In this document: piece by piece, positions 60,764 to 64,000 of the stretch
How positions within the stretch are numbered: the stretch's first letter is position 1
Layout: each line of letters starts with the position of its first letter
Assembly (NCBI RefSeq): GCF_003991425.1
Contig: NZ_CP034346.1
Location: forward strand, 2,269,501-2,333,500
Length of the DNA stretch: 64,000 nt
Source of the DNA: Paenibacillus lutimineralis
GTDB lineage: Bacteria; Bacillota; Bacilli; Paenibacillales; Paenibacillaceae
Direction: 5' to 3'
Notes under the pieces: model-generated
What the model was told of the DNA's origin: nothing
Database searches by the model: none
The model's input: only the letters and a program-made list of their open reading frames with translations
Made by a program: the position numbers and the translations under genes

Positions 60764-60808
60764 AGAAATAGAACTCGATTTCTGATTCCGGGTTCTATTT
60801 CTTATTTA
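60764..60808 (+). terminator. Terminator between the 28-aa peptide and the ABC exporter
   Basis: AGAAATAGAAC and GTTCTATTTCT form a perfect 11-base stem and are followed by TATTTAAATTT. It probably allows much peptide mRNA and only some read-through to the transporter. Confidence 0.75.
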
Positions 60809-60835
60809 AATTTATTATTATAGGAGAACTTAGGA

Positions 60836-62617
60836 ATGAAGAGAAGCCTTCATCATTTGTTTTGTATGATTATAATGTTAAAGCCCCTATTCTCCTGGAA
60901 AGTATATTTATTTATTGTTATTTTAGGAATGCTTGCGTTTTTACCCAACATACAGTTGATTGTTACGGAACATATAGGTAATGCATTACCATACTCTATT
61001 CAACAGGGACAATATGGTGAACTCATTGTTCTTTTGGTTATTCAAGCGGGGATTTTTGCGTTAATACAAATCCTTATAGCTGGAAACAGAATGTTAGAGA
61101 AACAATTAAACAGCCATTTCAAATGTTATTTACAAGAAATAGTTCATAAAAAAATGTCTAGAGTTAAAATTTCGCTTATTGAAAGAGCGGATGTTCATAA
61201 TCAAATGATGACTTTGTCAAATACGCTACCTAGCTTTGGATTCCCTTTATTAATGAATTTTTTTAACTTTGCCAAATCGATTTTATCGATCTCTATCATG
61301 CTTTATGTAATGCGTAATATTCATGTCTCAGTCCTTATCATTATTGCAACTGTAAGTTTTTTGAATGTATTTATTGTACGTAAATATTATCATAGACAAT
61401 TGCAAATTTATTTACAGGCGAGTGAAGACTCTAGGAAAGCAGAGTACTTATCAGGACTTTTTACAGATCGTGAACTAGCTAGTGAAGTGAGGATGTTTCA
61501 GTTAAATCAATTTATTATATCTAAGTGGAAAACACTCTTTACAAATGTAGAAAAATTACAAGTTCAATTCAAAAATAAACAAGAATTATTATATGGGTCG
61601 CTACAAATTATAACCCAAGTATTGCAGTTAGTTATGCTTATTATTTTAGTGTTATTCACTTCATTTACAGTCGGTACATACATGTTAGTCACGCAAGGAC
61701 TTTTGCATTTACAGAATACGGCACATGAGTTGGTAGAATCTTTTAATCGGCTACAAGAAACGTCCATTTACTTGCCTTCTTTTTTCGAGATATTACAATT
61801 CGAAGAGGAATCAGAGGAACCACATTTAATTCAGTTCGGAGGCTTAAATCAAGGAATAAAGGTACAAAATATGTCTTTTAAATACCCCAATTCTGAACGT
61901 TATGTGTTGCAGCAAATTAACTTAACCCTACATAAAGGTGAAAAAGTAGCGATCGTTGGACATAACGGTTCGGGAAAAACATCTTTAGTGAAATGTCTGC
62001 TTGGATTATATGATCAGTATGAAGGAGAAATTGTCATTGATGATGTGTCGCTGCATGGTTATGATAAAAATTCATTTCGCAAGCATATAGCTGTGTTACT
62101 TCAAACCTATGGGAAATACCCAATGTCAGTACAAGAGAACATTTGGCTTAATAATGAGGGTGATGGCCGCAATGATCCAAAACTACAGAAAGCAACCCAA
62201 TTAAGTGATTCGCAGGATTTTATAAATACACTACCTCATTTAATGGAGACACAGCTCAATCCAATATTTGATGATGGGATGGATTTGTCAGGAGGACAGT
62301 GGCAGAAGATTGGTTTAGCTCGAGCTTATTATAGGAATGCGGACATCGTTATTTTGGATGAGCCTACAGCTGCAATTGATCCATTAGCGGAAGATCGTCT
62401 TTTTCAAGGGATGCTTGCTCATTTGACGAATAAAACAGCAATTATATTGACACATAGACTTGGAATTTGCCGTTGGGTAGATAAAATCGTCGTCATGGAT
62501 GGAGGAAGAATCGTTGAAATAGGTTCCCATGATAAATTAATAAATGAAGGGTCCTATTATAAAGAAATGTATGATAGTCAGCTGAAATGGTATGTCAATG
62601 CGACAGTTGCAAAATAA
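60836..62617 (+). CDS. ABC exporter (fused membrane and ATPase domains)
   Basis: This 593-aa exporter half-transporter has about five or six transmembrane helices in residues 20-310 and an ATPase domain. Walker A is VGHNGSGKTS (about residue 378), the signature is MDLSGGQWQKIGLARAYYR and Walker B is IVILDEPTAAIDP, with the switch His in ILTHRLG. It has no N-terminal peptidase C39 domain, so it does not cut double-Gly leaders. It works as a homodimer. GGAGAACTTAGGA precedes the ATG. In this cluster it should export the 28-aa or 57-aa peptide, or give self-protection. Confidence 0.88.
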   Translation: MKRSLHHLFCMIIMLKPLFSWKVYLFIVILGMLAFLPNIQLIVTEHIGNALPYSIQQGQYGELIVLLVIQAGIFALIQILIAGNRMLEKQLNSHFKCYLQEIVHKKMSRVKISLIERADVHNQMMTLSNTLPSFGFPLLMNFFNFAKSILSISIMLYVMRNIHVSVLIIIATVSFLNVFIVRKYYHRQLQIYLQASEDSRKAEYLSGLFTDRELASEVRMFQLNQFIISKWKTLFTNVEKLQVQFKNKQELLYGSLQIITQVLQLVMLIILVLFTSFTVGTYMLVTQGLLHLQNTAHELVESFNRLQETSIYLPSFFEILQFEEESEEPHLIQFGGLNQGIKVQNMSFKYPNSERYVLQQINLTLHKGEKVAIVGHNGSGKTSLVKCLLGLYDQYEGEIVIDDVSLHGYDKNSFRKHIAVLLQTYGKYPMSVQENIWLNNEGDGRNDPKLQKATQLSDSQDFINTLPHLMETQLNPIFDDGMDLSGGQWQKIGLARAYYRNADIVILDEPTAAIDPLAEDRLFQGMLAHLTNKTAIILTHRLGICRWVDKIVVMDGGRIVEIGSHDKLINEGSYYKEMYDSQLKWYVNATVAK

Positions 62618-62654
62618 TAGACGGATCATCACATACAAATTATAATTATTAACA

Positions 62655-62695
62655 AATAACCTTTTCCTCGGAGTGGAAGGGGTTATTGTCTTTTT
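62655..62695 (+). terminator. Terminator after the ABC exporter gene
   Basis: AATAACC and GGTTATT pair with an inner TTCC/GGAA stem and are followed by a T-rich tail. Confidence 0.65.
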
Positions 62696-62807
62696 ATAGA
62701 GGATTGTATCCCCGTTATAGAAAAATGTCCTCCTTATCAAAAATGGAATCGCTTTCTATAATGAAGATGTAACATACAAACCGATCTTGAGGAGGGTCCA
62801 AAGAAAT

Positions 62808-64000
62808 ATGAAGAAGAGTTTGACGCTGTTACTATCCCTGTTCTTCGTAGCTTCAGCATTGCTTGCTGGTTGTGGAAGTTCCAATGACAAGAACACAGCG
62901 GACAAAGGCAGTGCGGGAACGAATAACAAGCCTGCTAACGAAGCAAAGGTAAGTGATGAACCGTTTGAAATTACGATTCGCCACACACAAATCGGGGAAG
63001 CGAAGAAATTCCGCTTGGCTATTCTGGAAGATGTGGTGAAGAAGACGCAAGAGGCTGTTCCTGGTTTAACAATCAAGTTGGACGGCGTGGATTCGGAAGT
63101 TAACCGTAAGGAGAAGCTGAGAGGCGAAATGGCTGCGGGCAAGCCGCCGGAAGTGTTTGACGTATTCGGCAGCCCGGATGCAGCATTGTATGCTAAGGAA
63201 GGCTTAATGCTCGACCTTACTTCGATTCTCGATGAGCTTGGACTTAAAGATAAATTCAGTGACTTGGGTCCATTTACTCATGACGGTAAAGTTTATGGCC
63301 TGCCAATTGGCGGATCGATCGAAGGTATTTTCTACAATAAAGAATATTTCGAACAAAAGAGTCTGACGGTTCCTAAGACACTCGATGAATTGGAAGCGAT
63401 TGCGGAGAAGATTAAATCAGACGGCAAGATTCCGTTCGCTCAATCATCCAAGGATGCTTGGATTCCACTGATGACGACGAATAACCTATGGTCCTACTAT
63501 GCTGGTCCGGAGGTCACTTACGGATTCAAGACGGGTGAGACAAAATGGACCGACGAGAACGTGGTTAAAGGCGTAGCCAAGCACCAGGAATGGGTGCAAA
63601 AAGGCTACTTTAAGAAAGGCGAGCTTGGTTTTGAATATGCAGATATGAGAAACCAAGTGATTACCGGCGAAGCGATCATGATGATGGACGGATCGTGGGC
63701 GAACTCGGTGTTCAGAGATCCGGCACAAGCTGGTGACCTGGTAGGTAAGATTGGTTACTTCAGTATGCCACCTCTGAAAGAAGGAGACCCATTCGTTGTC
63801 ATGCAGGATTCGAATAACGGTTATGGCTTCTCCAGTTCTGTTGGCGAAGATCCTCGCAAATTGGCAGCAGTCAAGGAATTCATCAAGAATATGTGGACAG
63901 ATGAAATGCAGCTGCGCGGCCTGAAGGAAGACGGTGTACTTCCTGCCCTGAAGATGGATCTGGAGCAAATGAAGACAACATCCGATGATCCGTTAATGCA
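62808..64000 (+). CDS. Extracellular sugar-binding lipoprotein of an ABC importer (3' end outside the window)
   Basis: At least 397 codons are present without a stop. A lipoprotein signal (MKKSLTLLLSLFFVASALLAGCGSS) has the lipobox LAGC at about residues 18-21, so the Cys is lipidated and the protein is anchored outside the membrane. The following AITIRH-like strand, LRGEMAAGKPPEVFDVFG, the YGLPIGGSIEGIFYNKEYF block and IMMMDGSWANSVF are typical of family 1 carbohydrate-binding proteins. GGAGGG precedes the ATG at 62808 and TATAAT lies at 62756. Permease genes presumably follow beyond the window. Confidence 0.85.
   Translation, partial: MKKSLTLLLSLFFVASALLAGCGSSNDKNTADKGSAGTNNKPANEAKVSDEPFEITIRHTQIGEAKKFRLAILEDVVKKTQEAVPGLTIKLDGVDSEVNRKEKLRGEMAAGKPPEVFDVFGSPDAALYAKEGLMLDLTSILDELGLKDKFSDLGPFTHDGKVYGLPIGGSIEGIFYNKEYFEQKSLTVPKTLDELEAIAEKIKSDGKIPFAQSSKDAWIPLMTTNNLWSYYAGPEVTYGFKTGETKWTDENVVKGVAKHQEWVQKGYFKKGELGFEYADMRNQVITGEAIMMMDGSWANSVFRDPAQAGDLVGKIGYFSMPPLKEGDPFVVMQDSNNGYGFSSSVGEDPRKLAAVKEFIKNMWTDEMQLRGLKEDGVLPALKMDLEQMKTTSDDPLM

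Noticed and set aside
1..64000. CRISPR array, tRNA or rRNA genes
   Set aside because: No regular repeat-spacer array and no cloverleaf or rRNA sequence was recognised on either strand.

Overview
The window looks like a chromosome segment of Paenibacillus or a close relative. Supporting signs are moderate GC content, many TTG and GTG starts with strong GGAGG-type ribosome sites, sporulation and Firmicutes-type genes (SpoVIF-like, HxlR, YitT, Fnr with C-terminal cysteines, YolD/UvrX), LexA boxes of the CGAAC-N4-GTTCG type and a yybP-ykoY riboswitch. This is read from motifs and protein resemblance only; no database search was possible.

Layout. 0-6.6 kb is ordinary chromosome: an IS4-like transposase scrap, a nitroreductase with a divergent HxlR regulator, a SpoVIF-like protein, AraC and TetR regulators, a transglutaminase-like protein and a methionine aminopeptidase. 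It ends in a LexA-controlled operon whose second gene, a Y-family polymerase (uvrX), is cut after 12 codons at 6624. The rest of that gene resumes at 36187, followed by yolD. The roughly 29.6 kb between is AT-richer and starts with Tn554-type recombinase genes (tnpA, tnpB, a frameshifted second tnpB, tnpC). I read the whole block as one large Tn554-family element. Its cargo includes a DGQHR-domain protein with an XRE regulator, a second complete uvrX with a YolD-like partner under its own LexA boxes, a RES-domain protein, an Mrr-like endonuclease, an IS110-family element with a structured RNA candidate, a Gfo/Idh oxidoreductase, a Lamassu-type defence operon (Cap4/DUF4297-like nuclease, small middle protein, SMC-like ATPase with zinc hook), a GNAT acetyltransferase, an HNH protein and a large P-loop NTPase. 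It is a defence and mobile-element island.

36-58 kb is core-like sequence with an oxygen and redox theme: two paralogous short Crp/Fnr regulators around a YitT membrane protein, flavohaemoglobin, MsrAB, a riboswitch-controlled TerC protein, an AraC-controlled sugar isomerase/dehydrogenase operon, an HxlR regulator, a one-domain flavoprotein, ferrochelatase, Fnr, and the fermentative genes adhE, pflB and pflA. Near-perfect FNR boxes (TGTGA-N6-TCACA) stand before adhE, pflB and hmp. This suggests that Fnr switches on mixed-acid fermentation when oxygen is low.

58-62.6 kb is an AT-rich peptide cluster that I do not recognise as a described system. It holds a LytTR regulator whose receiver lacks the phospho-acceptor aspartate, a 57-aa peptide, a MauE-like membrane redox protein interrupted at an A8 run, a membrane-anchored TlpA-like CxxC protein, a 28-aa peptide with four cysteines, a terminator and an ABC exporter. 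A disulfide-containing bacteriocin or signal peptide with its own oxidation and export machinery is the simplest reading. The window ends inside an extracellular sugar-binding lipoprotein gene (62808 onward).
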